A DNA stretch of 64,000 bases from Diplodia intermedia. Taxonomy: Eukaryota; Ascomycota; Dothideomycetes; Botryosphaeriales; Botryosphaeriaceae. The stretch lies in NCBI GenBank assembly GCA_021495925.1, contig JAKEKT010000001.1:1-64000 (forward strand), read 5' to 3'. The position numbers and the translations under genes are program-made. The notes below the pieces were generated by a model that had not been told where the DNA came from, searched no databases, and saw nothing but the letters and a program-made list of their open reading frames with translations. Positions 31,671 through 43,076 of this stretch are shown one piece after another. Every line of letters starts with the position of its first letter. Position 1 is the stretch's first letter.

Positions 31671-33291
31671 CCTCCCGCACGATCGATGAGGCGACCCCTG
31701 TTTTTAGGTACTTGGAGTGGCACTCCTGCATTCAAGTCGCGCTGTGCTCTTCTCTGCCACGCTACACGTTTTGCGAGCTCTCCTGCGCCGTTCTCTTAGA
31801 AAGAAAGGATGTTGCGGACTGAGCAGGGTGAGATTAAGCTTGAATAGATGCTTGTCTCCCCTATTAGCTGTGCGGTGCATTTCGACGTTACGAGACTTAT
31901 TGCGGGGTTGTATAGACAAGGGTATGAGGCTCCGTACTGTCTCAGGCAGTCGAGACGCGGCGGTAAGTACCGTATGCAAGACTCAAAGCATTCTTTCTGA
32001 GCAGTTCAAATGCTCTTATTTGTTGTTTGGAAGCTGTTATGGCTTTAGGAACTGCTGGATGTTTTTTTTGTATATGTGTCTTGGATAATGAGGACAGTTG
32101 CTCGCGTCGTTCTGTGTCTGGTAAAAATACCATCGATCGGCATGGCGTCATTGGATCAGCGCAGTCTGCGACAAGTACCGTCTCTGTCACCACAACGAGC
32201 CCGTCCGAGAATGCTGGCGACAGGCAAGCCACGACAAGGCTGAGGCTGGGCCAGCGGCTAGGTAGGGCTGGGCTGAAGCTGTGGCGTTTGCGTCATTATT
32301 CAGTCTCCAACGTCGCTTCAGCACGCGCGTTGCATCCCGAAGCGATTGGCCTGGAAGCCTACCCAAGAAGTATGTTGGAGGCCTGAGGTCTCAGGATACT
32401 CACTACTGCATAACATGCCACACTGCATGTCTTGCTGCCTTCCTTCTATTTGTTTTTATGCGCTGGCGGACACGACTCCTGAAGGCTGTGCATGGCGATC
32501 GCGGTGGCATTTGGATTCATCGAAGACGGCTGAAGCTACGACTGCATCTGCGCATTAGGCAGCCTTTCAGGAGTCATCATTGCGTAATTAAGCGCAAGCG
32601 CGCGACTGTTAAGAGACGCTGCTTGTCTGCGGATGGGGTCTGGTTGCCGGGTAGGAGTATCGCGTGGACTGTTACGATCCCCGATGGCCACTCCCAAGCG
32701 AATTGCGCAGAAGGCTCGACAGTATATGAGACCAAAGTAGCAATCGACAGTGTAGGACACTGCATTGATGGGCGGTGTCGTCATGGCAGAGCAGTGCTAC
32801 GAATTGTCACAGCTGGTGCCGACCGCCCGCCGCTGACGCGTCAGGCTCCGGACAATTTCTTCACCGCACTAGATTACCGAAGAGTCGCAGCCAAGATAAG
32901 CTCGCGTACCTTGCTTGGTGGGGGAAAGACTCTATGATCACCGTTATGCGGGGCGCGGAAGAGGGGCGACCCGGGCGAGAGGCCCCCAGCTTTGCCGGTT
33001 TCAGGCGACGCCGCTCACACGGTACCTGTCTCATGGCCGCATCCGGCAACCGACCACTCAATCAGGGCATCGGGCATGGCTGGTTGAAAAAGGACGCCGT
33101 CTTCTGCTGCAAGCCACCCTCACACCATCACTGCAACGCTCTCTCTCTCCCTCTCTCATTTTCTACTACTCCTCCTCTGCCAACGCTCAAGACATTCCTT
33201 TGTCGCCGGCCGACTACTCGCTACTACATCGAACTCTTCTTGTGCATAATATCTACACCTTAATTCACGACGCCCACATACATCAGTCACG
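31671..33291. other. gene-poor spacer
   Basis: 1.6 kb with only short, overlapping, unconvincing frames. A CT-rich run at about 33140-33170 belongs to the leader of the small peptide gene that follows. Confidence 0.55.
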
Positions 33292-33509
33292 ATGAAGTTC
33301 ACCCTCACCGCCGTCTTCTTCGCCTTCCTCGGCATCGCCGTCGCAGCTCCCATCAGTAAGTCCCCTTCACGTACCTTTATTTTCCCCCGTCGACTCTAAC
33401 GTATCCGTCTCAAGCCGACCCCGGTGACACCGCCCCTGTCATGGCCAACGGCGGCGACCCAGTGCCTTTTGCGAACACCGGCAACCCCGGAAACGCAATG
33501 ACCCCGTAG
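33292..33509 (+). CDS. 52-residue secreted peptide with one intron
   Basis: Exons 33292-33355 and 33415-33509 (159 nt) around a 59-nt intron (GTAAGT...CTCAAG, branch CTAAC). Residues 1-19 form a signal peptide (M-K-F-T-L-T-A-V-F-F-A-F-L-G-I-A-V-A-A), leaving about 33 mature residues rich in Gly, Pro, Asn and Asp and without cysteine. The motif G-D-x-x-P-V-x-A/F-N recurs imperfectly (G-D-T-A-P-V-M-A-N and G-D-P-V-P-F-A-N). There is no dibasic Kex2 site, so it is not an alpha-factor-type pheromone precursor. The long CT-rich leader and the intron argue for a real expressed gene. Function unknown; possibly a secreted or wall-associated peptide. Too short for automated ORF calling. Confidence 0.72.
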
Positions 33510-35114
33510 AAGGCTTTGGTTGGATTTAACCGGTTGGGAGAGCGGCGCTGTTGAACCGGTGCGGGGTCACGGGCATCAGTGGAGTTGGCAGAGTTGGAGT
33601 GGTCGATACCCAGGAGGTTTAACGGGGCTGGCTTGTCGCAAGGACGAATCTCGTCGGTCGTGCTTTCAAGCCTTGGCCCAATTGAATACTATTATTGATG
33701 ACCAAAAGATGGTGCATTCTTCGATTGTCCATGTGATGTGAGGTATTCGGGATCGTCATGAACTGACACGGAAGTGTGATACATGTGCTCATCGTGCTGT
33801 GCGTCAAATGCAAAATTAGCCTCGTCCGCAACGAACTGTCCGAAAGTTGTATGCTTACGTTGAGAAGTTTATTCAGCATCGGCGACCTGATTGGCGGCGA
33901 AGTGAGGGGAAGTGTCCGACACTGTCCGCTTTGTAATTCAGCCATGAAGGACCACCAATGGGAAGCACATCCGCGCAGCCTCAACTTAGTTGCAGTCCTT
34001 TCAGTTGATAGGTATCCCTCAGCCGAATCAAAGACTTTAAGATGTGCGCATACAGTTCGACACACTCATGTTCCCGTCTCTACGCTTACGAATGTGCCAG
34101 GGTAGAAGGCGAATTGGCATCCAGAGTGCAAGCCCAGTGTCCATGAGAGATGAAATTGACGACCCAGTGTGCATCAACGAGGGTGGCCTTGCGGCTGCGT
34201 GGGTGGCTTCCAAAAGTGGGGCAAATGCGCATCCAGAATTGCCGGTTTGAGGATAGCGCCGGGTAAGCTCAGGGTGCGCCCACTCTTATGCTCGCCTTGC
34301 TTAGACGACACGGAGATGAATCATGAGAAAGAATGAACCATCTTCTTTTTGGCTATACGGTCCGAGGGTGTGCTCGATGTTTTGTTATTTGGTCCCGGTT
34401 TCTACGTGACCTCTTCCTACTAAAATCCGAGAGGGGAATGCTCGGCTTTCCGATGAGGATGGATGGGGCCCGAGGGATCTGCGCCGGCATTCAGGATCCT
34501 TTAGAACCATCGAGAGAACATCCCCAGAGGCATGCCTTGAGGCAGACGCTCCACCATCAAAGTCCAGTAGACCAATGAACTTGCCACGTAATGCATGATG
34601 GCTACCAAAATTGTCGTAAGACCGAGAGCACCTCAAGTAGGAGATTTCTCATGGAAGTCCTTTACACTCTCACAACCCTTCAATGACGACCATCCTTTTG
34701 GAGTGTCGTGCTAAGGCCGCGGCTCGGATTCCTGGTGTATCGGAACGGCAGCTGGTAGCGGCAATAACGTCGTCGGATGTTTTATTGTGGATCGCTTTAT
34801 AAGCAACCCCAGTCCCCTGGAAAAGAATTCAATATGATCGTTTGCATTTCCGCAAGAAGCAGTGGAGCCGGCCGCGGAAATCATTTCCGAGGATAACGTC
34901 AGTTTCGGGATTGCTGAACAATTATCTCGGCATGTTTAACCTCCTATGATCGCCGCTACTTCGGGAATAATCGTGTGGCTACACAACTGACCAGTAGTGG
35001 CGGTGTACGTGCAGCCCCCCACTCTGCAGAGAGCCGATGCTATAGGCTCTCCTGAGGCAATGGTCGATGGCCTCGGTTCCTGATTTATCAGCAAACATCA
35101 ACTCAACCACTGCT
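33510..35114. other. gene-poor spacer
   Basis: 1.6 kb between the small peptide gene and the flavin oxidoreductase. Frames up to about 150 codons on either strand look random. Nothing recognised. Confidence 0.55.
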
Positions 35115-35121
35115 CTATAAA
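35115..35121 (+). promoter_or_regulatory. TATA box of the Old Yellow Enzyme homologue
   Basis: CTATAAA, 79 bp before the ATG at 35194. Confidence 0.6.
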
Positions 35122-35193
35122 GCATCCCGCCGCCAACCTCTCAGCACCCCGGGCCCTCATCGGCAACCACATCCCCGCCTCACATCCGCCGCC

Positions 35194-36508
35194 ATGACCA
35201 ACACCGAGCTCATCAACACCGCCGCGCCAGGCGTAAGCCCCAACTCCACCCCGCCGCCCCGCCACAACCCCAAACTAACCGCAACCCCAGGTATCCTACT
35301 TCACGCCGTGGCAAGAAGTCCCGGCCGGCACCGCCGTCGACCCGCAACCGGACGGCAAGCCGATCCCGAAGCTCTTCACGCCGCTGCAGATCCGCGGCAT
35401 GCGGGCGCAGAACCGCATCATGCTGTCGCCGCTGTGCCAGTACTCGGCGCGCGACGGCCACATCGGCGAGTGGCACTCGGCGCACCTCGGCGGCATCGTG
35501 TCGCGGGGGCCGGGCATCGCCATGGCCGAAGCGACGGGCGTCCTCCCGGAAGGCCGCATCACGCCGCACTGCCCGGGACTGTGGCAGGACTCGCACATCG
35601 CACCCTGGCGGCGCGTCGTCGACTTCGCGCACACGCAGAACCAGAAGCTGGGCATCCAGCTCGCGCACGCGGGGCGCAAGGCCGGCACCGTCGCCCCGTA
35701 CCTCTCCTTCTCCGCCGTCGCGCCGCCATCCGACGGCGGCTGGACCAACGTCAAGGCCCCGTCGGCGCTCCCGTACGACGGCAACACCCACGTCCCCGCG
35801 GCGATGACGCAAGACGATATCGTCGAGGTGCGCGACGCCTTCGCGGCCGCGGCGCGGCGCGCGGTCCAAGCCGGCTTCGACTTCGTCGAGATCCACAACG
35901 CGCACGGCTACCTGCTGCACTCGTTCCTGTCGCCCGTCGCCAATCACCGCGATGACGCGTACGGCGGCTCGTTCGAGAACCGCACGCGGCTGACGCTCGA
36001 GGTCGTGGACGCCGTGCGCGCCGCCATCCCGGACAGCATGCCGCTGTTCCTGCGCGTCTCGGCGACGGACTGCCTCGAGGAGGTCGAGGGCTTCGGGCCC
36101 GAGAAGAGCTGGACGCTGCGCGACACGGTCGCGCTCGCGGAGATCCTGGCAAAGCGCGGCGTGGATGTGTTGGATGTGAGCGCCGCGGGCCAGCATCCCG
36201 CGCAGAAGATCAAGGGGGGTCCCGCGCATCAGGCGCCGTTTGCCAAGGCCATCAAGGAGAAGGTGGGCGACAGGATGTTGGTGGCGACCGTGGGCACGAT
36301 TACGGATGGGAGGCTGGCGAATCAGTTGTTGGAGGATGGCCTGGATATCGCTGCGGCGGGCCGCGGGTTCCAGAAGAATCCCGGCCTGGTGTGGGCGTGG
36401 GCGGATGATTTGGATGTGCAGATTGAGAGTGCGCAGCAGATCCGGTGGGGCTTCATGGGGAGGGGGAAGAAGGGGAGGAAGATTAACACGTTTGGTACGG
36501 CCGAGTAG
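35194..36508 (+). CDS. NADH:flavin oxidoreductase / Old Yellow Enzyme family (YqjM-like)
   Basis: Two exons: 35194-35232 and 35291-36508 (1257 nt, 418 residues), with a 58-nt intron GTAAGC...CCCAG after codon 13. A full FMN-binding TIM barrel: N-terminal L-F-T-P-L-Q-I-R and N-R-I-M-L-S-P-L-C-Q-Y, Q-L-A-H-A-G-R-K (FMN contact), the substrate-side H-N-A-H-G-Y-L-L-H-S-F-L-S-P segment with D-D-A-Y-G-G-S-F-E-N-R, and the phosphate site A-A-A-G-R-G-F near the end. The C-x-Y after S-P-L marks the bacterial YqjM/XenA-like (class III) subgroup rather than yeast OYE2/3. It reduces activated C=C bonds using NAD(P)H; natural substrate unknown. The TATA box is 73-79 bp upstream. Cytosolic. Confidence 0.92.
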
Positions 36509-36609
36509 AAAAGAAGAGGTGGGTAGACTTGAGAGATAGAGCGGAAAATAATAAAAAGGATACCAATTCTTGCGTCTTTTCATCTCCATCTGGTTCCGAA
36601 TTGGGTATA

Positions 36610-37567
36610 CTACATGAATGAAGGCTCTGTTCCACTAACAAGTGCGACTACGGCGGCCAGAACTACAGATTCAACATTGTCGGATCAGCAGGGTTTTGTG
36701 TAAATATTGGCTTGAATGCTTACGTGCAAATGCGGCAAGAATGAAACTGGCTACCGTGAATACGGTCGACAATTCGCCACCTTTCAGTGCCCATATCATC
36801 GCCACTGCGGTGGAAATGATGCCAGGAATGGATCCCGCGATGGCTACCCGCCAGGGTGACCAGCGTTCGACACATGCAAGGGCATGACGTTTCTCGTCTT
36901 GCCTCAATCTGAAAATCCACTTCACGTAGTGAGTTTCCTTGTGCGACGCACGCTCAGGGTTGTGAAAGTACTCCAGCATCTCGCGGAAGACATCTGGCGC
37001 AAGCTCAACTGCTTTGAACGGGGCTTCGATATCGCGAGTAAACTATGCAAAAGTTAAAAGTCAACGTCCTATACAACGGTGTCGGTTTGGGCTCACCTGG
37101 ACGAGCTGGAATGTGCGTAGTGTTTTCAAGGACAACCACCGGCGCCAGAAGCCGCGGATGTGGATGTAATAGGATCTGTTCAATTCTTCGAAGAATTTTC
37201 GATCGTCATACACCAGCCACGGCTCATCTCTTAGAAGTTTCTCCAACTGGACAGCATCATATCCTCCTACGTCGATTGCCTGAATCTGATTGCCCACATA
37301 TTCCCCTGTGTTCGTTCGTCGACGACAAAACACGTTCAGTGAGCATTTCGGGTTTGATGTATCCCAGTTCTCTGGTGGTTTTTTGCGAGGTGGCGCAATC
37401 CCGGAGTCTCCATTTCGGCGTCTTCGCCGCTTTCTTCTCCTTTGGTTTTCCGGGTCCGGTGTTCGCGCTGTAGCCCTGAGGGGATCATATGATCTCTGAC
37501 GGCGTATCTCAACAGGCAGCTTTGTAGTCGAGGTGGGATTGAATCCCTGAAGGCGTTGTGCCCACAT
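36610..37567 (-). CDS. fungal hypothetical membrane protein with two C-terminal helices
   Basis: Three exons: 37567-37097, 37042-36724, 36662-36610 (843 nt, 280 residues); introns of 54 and 61 nt with standard signals. The N-terminal 60 residues are basic (an R-R-K-R-R-R-R-R-N run). The middle holds an aromatic segment around Y-Y-I-H-I-R-G-F-W-R-R-W-L-S-L-K-T-L-R, then a charged region ending W-I-F-R-L-R-Q-D-E-K-R-H-A. The last 75 residues form two hydrophobic helices (A-I-A-G-S-I-P-G-I-I-S-T-A-V-A, and T-V-F-T-V-A-S-F-I-L-A-A-F-A). This arrangement occurs in many uncharacterised ascomycete proteins; no function is known to me. The last exon adds only 17 residues but keeps the second helix intact. 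Confidence 0.78.
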
Positions 37568-37934
37568 TGCGAGAGTTTAGAAAGCGCAAAGGCTGAACGA
37601 TGGGGGCAAGGTCGGTTGAAAAGTTGCGGGTCCCAAATCCAGCACGAGGCTGAATAAATCTTGATTTCACATGTGCCACGAGTCCCCAGCCAGCCTTTGG
37701 CATTTGGACAGAGCTTGCCATTCTGCAGGTGTCCGTATGACTGCTTGCAGGAATGAATAAGCAAAAAAACGATATTGCAATTGGTGATACGTACACTCTC
37801 GGTTGCTGTGCCAATCAGTCTTGTTCCACCAATTCCGGTAGTCGAATCGCGCCTAATTTCCATTGCTGAATCGAGTTGTGGCTGCATATCGTCCTACAAT
37901 TTTATTCGCGTACAATGAATTGTTTTTGAGTTAT
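37568..37934. other. intergenic; promoter of the membrane-protein gene and 3' flank of the ZIP gene
   Basis: Minus-strand frames starting at 37887 and 37814 run through here but have no family resemblance and lack a splice that joins them in frame to the downstream gene. Confidence 0.5.
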
Positions 37935-39307
37935 CTATGCCCATGCGCCGACCAAACTCATCCCGAAAGCGCCCAGAAACACAAGCAAGCAGGCGTAAAC
38001 TCTACGCTTGCCTCGCAGGACGCGCCAGCTCTCATCACTTAGAAAATCCTCAGCCATCAGCTCAACCAGTGATGCATATATGAGCAGACCGGCAGAAATG
38101 GCGTTCATGATCCCAACTACCAGGAGTCCGACCTCCGAATCTGGGCTGTAGAGCGTGTGGAGACCCAGGCCAATAGCTTGTCCGACCGGTGTCCTGCATG
38201 CGATGTCAGCAAGAAGGATGCAGTTTCATGCACGCCCCAAAAAAAACTCACGTGCATCCATATGCCAAGGACATCATCCAAGGCTGAATAGCCTTGCGCT
38301 TCCACTTTAACGCCGCAATTCTGGACCCCAATGCTAGCCCCTCGAATGTCTCTACGCGATTATTAGCCAAACACCAGTCCCAGATGCCGCGGAAGGCACC
38401 ACTTACGATGAAAGATGATCGCAATCAGAAGAATGATGAATTCCTTCCCAACCGACACGCTCAACGCCATACCGATGAAGACGCTGTGGAACAGAATCCC
38501 CATCTCGAGCAACATGCACTGCATCAACGCCTTCTTATGCTCCTGCTCCGACGTCAACGGCACGACCCCCCTTTTCACCGCGCCCTGCCGACTCTCCAGC
38601 CCTTCCAACACACTCTCTTTTCTCCGCATCTCCACCTTTTCGCCCTGCTGCTGCTGCTGCTCGCGTCCCCCACTCAAGTCCGTCAAGCGGCGACCAACGC
38701 TATTCGACCGCCCCTTCAGCGGGCCCAGATGCCTCAAATGCAGATTCTCTCCCTGAATCTCTTCTTCTTGTCCCTCCTCCCCTGGCGATCTGGACCCACC
38801 ACCACCCTTGTTCCCCTCCCCTCCCCCTTCCCCCTCTCCCACGACAACAGCCGCGCTACCACCACACCCCGCCTCCCCCTCCCCCTCCCGCCGCACACCC
38901 TCCCTCCCCCCATGCCCCCCCGGCGCAACCACCATCTCCACCCCCGCCACAAAAAACACCGCCCCCAACACAATCGCGCCGGGCATGGCCGCGTACTTCT
39001 CCGTCCAGAAACCCCCCAGGCACGGGTCGCCCAGCGCCGCAAAGGCCGTCGGCAGCAGGTGCACGAAGGCGGTGGCGAGCAGGACGCCGGTGCCGAAGTG
39101 GCGGGCGCAGAAGAGGAGGGTGGGCACGATGGCCTTTCCGGGGCGGGGCTTGGGGGAGGGCGTTTGGGAGAGGATGAGGGTCAGGAGGGGGAAGGCGCAG
39201 GAGAGGGTTGAGACGAGGAGGATGATGAAGAGGGCGGCGACGTGGAGGGGGGTGTTGTAGGGGGGGCTGCTGGCGTTGCGGGAGGGGGCGGCGCAGGTGG
39301 TGGGCAT
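37935..39307 (-). CDS. ZIP-family zinc/iron transporter
   Basis: Three exons: 39307-38407, 38351-38252, 38193-37935 (1260 nt, 419 residues); introns 55 and 58 nt. Eight predicted helices: three before a long cytosolic loop (about residues 130-255), five after. The metal site is visible in helix 4 (H-S-V-F-I-G-M-A-L-S-V) and helix 5 (H-Q-T-F-E-G-L-A-L-G-S). Known: this family imports Zn2+ (or Fe2+) across the plasma membrane. Odd: the loop between helices 3 and 4 is low-complexity (Gly/Glu-rich, then Q-Q-Q-Q-Q) rather than His-rich as in many ZIPs. The 5' leader contains tandem CCA/ACA repeats (39308-39360). I did not find a convincing zinc-response element. Confidence 0.92.
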
Positions 39308-40085
39308 GGTTGTGGTGGTTGTTGTTGTGGTGGTGGTGGTCGGTGGAGGGAGGGTGGGGTTGGCGGCGGCGGCTTTGCTTGTTGTGGCCTTGCGCTACCA
39401 TGTGCGAGCGGGTGGGGCGTGCTTGTTGCAGGTGGGCATCGGTCAAGGGGGGAAAGAAAAAAGAGAGAGCGAGGTTGTGGAGAGATATACGGGTGGATTT
39501 GGGGGGAAAACGGAGCTGATTGTGGTGGCTGAGGAACCACGAAGCACGGGACCAAAACATAACAATCAGCCGAGGATGCACTGCGTCATATATAAACGCT
39601 GCCGGGACCGGCAAGAAAAGTGAACGGGAGAGCGGGATCCAAGACGCAGAAGCCCGGGTGCCAAGCGCCAAGGACGTGTGGAGAGGCCTTTATGCCAATT
39701 AAAGAATCGAGCGGATGGGCCGCACACGCGGTGTGGCGGGAATCGGCGAGACGGACTTGGCGCCAATGTCTCGCTTCTCACGTGGAGACACCTTGATGAC
39801 GGCTCTTATGTAAGAAATATTGCTGTTTGCTAAGCATGGTGAGCTGTTTAAGCAGAGTTTGACTGTGCACTTCATATTGTCGAGTTTAAAGTGAACGGGA
39901 CCTGCGTAGATTGATGTTTGTGAATACTGATGTTGATATCTCAGATACTACAAGGCGATGCTAATACAGTTTCGTCATTAGAGTTATCAACCATGCCCAC
40001 ATACCGCTATTTAACGATTGTTTCACATGATATTATCCTTGTAAAACTCATTCCGCAAAGGTACGTTGATCTGCAACATTCTATC
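39308..40085. other. intergenic; promoter region of the ZIP gene
   Basis: Includes a GT-rich tract (39300-39360) and a TATATAA-like site near 39588-39594 (280 bp upstream of the ZIP start, either orientation). No coding evidence. Confidence 0.5.
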
Positions 40086-40451
40086 TCATGTTCTTCCCCA
40101 AACCTGCTCAAAATCCGCTTTTACAGTAGTGACGTCGTCATATACGACTGAATGTGACCTTTCTCTCTTGACACCCCAAACATTCAAAACCTCATCGCTC
40201 AGTTCCACTGACTCAGGATAGCTGCCCCACGTAACAGTGCGAACACCTTCAAATCGATTGAGAAGACAAGTCGAGCTATATTCGGGCGGCACTTTCCGGC
40301 GGCGCATGCTCACGCTCAGCCGCCGGATGGCAGGCATTCGCCAAGCCACATGTCCCAGGTCAGCGTACACGGCATTGAGCTTCTCATACCTGACCGCGCC
40401 ATGGGCCACGTCATCTATCGGCTCTATCACACCGCGATAGTGCGTTCTCAT
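40086..40451 (-). CDS. hypothetical protein, 121 residues (uncertain)
   Basis: A single open frame with a plausible composition (S-V-S-M-R-R-R-K-V-P-P-E-Y, then R-F-E-G-V-R-T-V-T-W). It resembles the C-terminal part of fungal F-box/leucine-rich-type hypothetical proteins in style, but there is no recognisable domain or signal. It may be a fragment of a larger lost gene or a chance frame. Confidence 0.35.
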   Translation of the reverse strand: MRTHYRGVIEPIDDVAHGAVRYEKLNAVYADLGHVAWRMPAIRRLSVSMRRRKVPPEYSSTCLLNRFEGVRTVTWGSYPESVELSDEVLNVWGVKRERSHSVVYDDVTTVKADFEQVWGRT

Positions 40452-40725
40452 TCCACGCCCGTCCGGGGGCCTGTTGAGGAGTCAAGCTCGCCAAAGTGAG
40501 CTTTTTCGCCGGTTGAGAAGTCGGACACGGTCACGAATTTTCTTTCATCCCGATGGCTCTTGCCGGTGTGGAGACGATGAAAATAACTAGCAGATTTGAG
40601 AAATGAGGGTTCAATATGGCCCAAATATTTCTTTTCCTTTGAAACTTCAACCGCTACTCTTCACACTACACCCATACCAGCACGCACCAAGTACGAACAA
40701 CCCACCCCTGCCACCCCTCCCATCC

Positions 40726-41865
40726 TCAAAGCCTCAAGCCCCTCTCATACCGCGCCGCCGCCTCCCCAATCGGCTGCACCAACGTCCAACTCTCCTTCCC
40801 CCTCCCGACCTCCTGCACGCCATTCACCAAGAACAGCGGCACCCTCCCCCCATCCATCTCATCAAAAAAAACCTTCGGCCGCTCCCTGCGATACAACTCC
40901 ACCGTCGTCCCATCATCAAACGCCACGGTGGTGTTGTACGCCAGCGTCTTGTTATTAAACACCCACGGCCCTTCCAGCGCGCGCGCGTACAGGTGCCCGC
41001 CGACGCGCGGCCCCTTCTCGCCGCGCTCCTCGACGTCGACCAGATAGTGCACGAGGAGGTGCCAGTGGCCGCGCGCGTCGCGCCACAGGAACGGGTCTTC
41101 GGTCCACGGCTGCGCGCCGGGCGCGGGCCGGAAGACGGTCGGCGCGTACGAGGCGTCGTAGCGGGCGGCGAGGTGGACGACGTTGTCTTCGACGGCGAGG
41201 GCGATGTCATGCCCCGATGACAGCGGCCACGGCGCGGGGTTGGTGGCGTTGGTGAGGATCTGCTTGCTGGGTGTCCACGCGCGCAGGTCGGGGGAGGTCG
41301 ACAGCGAGATGTTGTTCGGCGCGATGGTCTGGTGCTTGCATGTGTCCGGCAAAGGGTAGTCGTCGCGCCCGATGTGGTAGAGGAGGTACAGCGCGTCTGC
41401 CGCGCTCCACACGACCGTCGGGTTGTGCGTGAAGGCCGCTTTGACGTCCTGCGCCCAGAAATACGGGCCGCGCGGCCCCGTCGTCGACTCGGCGCGGATG
41501 ATGGTGCTGAAGGGCTTCCAGCCGCTGAGCCCGCAGCCGTGCGAGAACTGCGAGGTGATGAGGTGGAAGGTGGTGGGCGAGTGGCGGTCGCGCACGATCT
41601 GCCCGCCCCAGGACGAGTTGCCGGCGGTGCCGCCGCTGAGGGGCGAGGTTGAGGCGTTGGCGAAGGTGTGGTTGTAGCCGGTGCCTTTAGTGGCGGGGCG
41701 GAGGTCGAGTTCGCCGCAGTCGGTGGAGCGCCAGCCCGGGTCGCAGAGGCATGTGGAGTTGGAGCAGACGCCGTTCAGGCTGCAGTCATCATCTGTGGTG
41801 CATGATCTTGCTACTAATGGAAATAGAAATACTGAAAGCAAAACGAGTATTTGTTGTGAATGCAT
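40726..41865 (-). CDS. secreted EGF-like plus beta-propeller (GH43-like) protein
   Basis: 379 residues, one exon. The start at 41865 was chosen because this methionine opens a signal peptide (S-Q-Q-I-L-V-L-L-S-V-F-L-F-P-L-V-A-R-S); an in-frame ATG 13 codons upstream (41904) is possible. Residues 22-50 form an EGF/Delta-like disulfide module (C-T-x-D-D-D-C-x4-G-V-C-x4-C-x-C-D-P-G-W). The remainder has repeated blades with W-G-G, H-N-P-T-V-V, S-S-G-H-D-I, W-T-E-D-P-F-L-W and H-L-L-V-H, resembling five-bladed glycosidase folds (GH43/GH32-like). E-D-P-F-x-W echoes the catalytic-aspartate segment of that group. Several N-x-S/T sites. A secreted or wall-linked carbohydrate-active or carbohydrate-binding protein is inferred; activity unproven. 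Confidence 0.75.
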   Translation of the reverse strand: MHSQQILVLLSVFLFPLVARSCTTDDDCSLNGVCSNSTCLCDPGWRSTDCGELDLRPATKGTGYNHTFANASTSPLSGGTAGNSSWGGQIVRDRHSPTTFHLITSQFSHGCGLSGWKPFSTIIRAESTTGPRGPYFWAQDVKAAFTHNPTVVWSAADALYLLYHIGRDDYPLPDTCKHQTIAPNNISLSTSPDLRAWTPSKQILTNATNPAPWPLSSGHDIALAVEDNVVHLAARYDASYAPTVFRPAPGAQPWTEDPFLWRDARGHWHLLVHYLVDVEERGEKGPRVGGHLYARALEGPWVFNNKTLAYNTTVAFDDGTTVELYRRERPKVFFDEMDGGRVPLFLVNGVQEVGRGKESWTLVQPIGEAAARYERGLRL

Positions 41866-42554
41866 TTGGCTGTAGCGTGGACTTGACATATAGTTGGTAG
41901 TCAATGCGGGCTTGAAGGAGAAGTTATTGCTTTCTCACTGACTGATGTCATCTAGCATCTCGTACGAAAGCATGCCGAACTGTGCATAAGCGAAGACACA
42001 ATCTTTCAATTTATCCGTCTTCCTCGTGTACTTCCCCGCAACCCCCTTCTCGCTTACCGCAATAGGCAGGCCGGCTACGTCGATCAACCGCCCCCGCAAT
42101 GATCCAAGCTCAGCCAGCGCGATTAATGTAATAACAATCGACAGACTTCACTTCACTCTAACTTCCGTCGACCTCGCTCAACGTGCAACTACTTACAGAG
42201 ACACCCCTTTCAAGTGGTGAACTAGCCATACTTAATAAATAGACTACTGATTACTTGACATACAGCCATGCACATCTCACTTTCCGGATGCGGCAATGCT
42301 ATCAGAGAGAAACTTCTCATCGCTTCTTCAATGACTGGATCTACTACCCACTAAGCACCCCTCCTTTCCCTTTTCAACTCACAAGACATGTCGTTAGGTA
42401 AAGTAGCCAAAAGTCTTTGCCAGGAATAAGAGCATTTATCAGCGCTTCAGAGACCTTACTTCACTTGCAATAATGTTTCATCGTCGAACAAGTTTGAGGA
42501 ATAAATTAGATTAGTTATTAAAAAGCACAGGATCTTGTATACATACCAAAGAAC
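41866..42554. other. intergenic region, nothing recognised
   Basis: Promoter side of the secreted propeller gene and 3' flank of the Thr-rich membrane protein. No coding evidence. Confidence 0.55.
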
Positions 42555-43076
42555 CTATGGTGTATGAGTCGCACGACCGTGACCAGTCTCAGTCGGACCT
42601 GGAGTGTACACTGTAATTAGCGACGGAGGTGTGGTTGGAGTCAGCGATGAAGTGGGAGCACAGACAACCTCCGTTACCGCGCCAGTGAGAGTGAGAGTCT
42701 TCATACTCATCTTGGTGCTGGTAAGCTTATGGACCGCCACTACCGACGTAGTCCACAACGAGACGAATGTACGTACCCTTGGAATGGGACTGCAAGAGCC
42801 AATTACGGTGGACATGACCACAGATGTTACTACCTCGATGTTGGGAACAGTCACGGTCTCTTTGACGGTAACCGTTTGGTGTCTGGTCGATGTGGGCGGG
42901 GGAGTGACTGTGCCATTGTTCTCCAAAAATTTCTGGATAGTGTCCCGAGAGACCATGGGGAAGATGAAGCCAGAAGCTATCTGGAAGGACTTGAGTATCT
43001 TGATGACGAGAAAAAGCGCCAGTCCAAGGCATATTACCATCCCTGCGATATCGTGGGCTTTGAGAGAGCGTGCCAT
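42555..43076 (-). CDS. Thr/Val-rich single-pass membrane protein, hypothetical
   Basis: 173 residues, one exon. Residues 9-36 form one membrane helix (I-A-G-M-V-I-C-L-G-L-A-L-F-L-V-I), then F-P-M-V-S-R-D-T and a 110-residue tail dominated by Thr, Val, Ser and Pro with tandem-like T-V-T-V-K-E-T-V-T-V and V-V-T-S-V-V-M-S-T-V pieces, which would be heavily O-glycosylated if extracellular. No known domain. Might be a wall-sensor-like or orphan protein. It lies 0.4 kb downstream of the DUF6536 relic in the same orientation. Confidence 0.55.
   Translation of the reverse strand: MARSLKAHDIAGMVICLGLALFLVIKILKSFQIASGFIFPMVSRDTIQKFLENNGTVTPPPTSTRHQTVTVKETVTVPNIEVVTSVVMSTVIGSCSPIPRVRTFVSLWTTSVVAVHKLTSTKMSMKTLTLTGAVTEVVCAPTSSLTPTTPPSLITVYTPGPTETGHGRATHTP

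Noticed and set aside
19476..36508. A secondary-metabolite gene cluster (SDR, Nox, P450, flavin reductase, MFS)
   Set aside because: No backbone synthase (PKS, NRPS, terpene cyclase), no pathway regulator, the P450 and MFS are broken, and spacing is wide.
35213..36589. 458-codon minus-strand frame opposite the flavin oxidoreductase
   Set aside because: Shadow of a GC-rich gene; no motif.
37336..37887. 183-codon minus-strand frame upstream of the membrane protein
   Set aside because: Cannot be spliced in frame into the downstream exons and ends in another frame over them. A short alternative first exon remains possible but unsupported.
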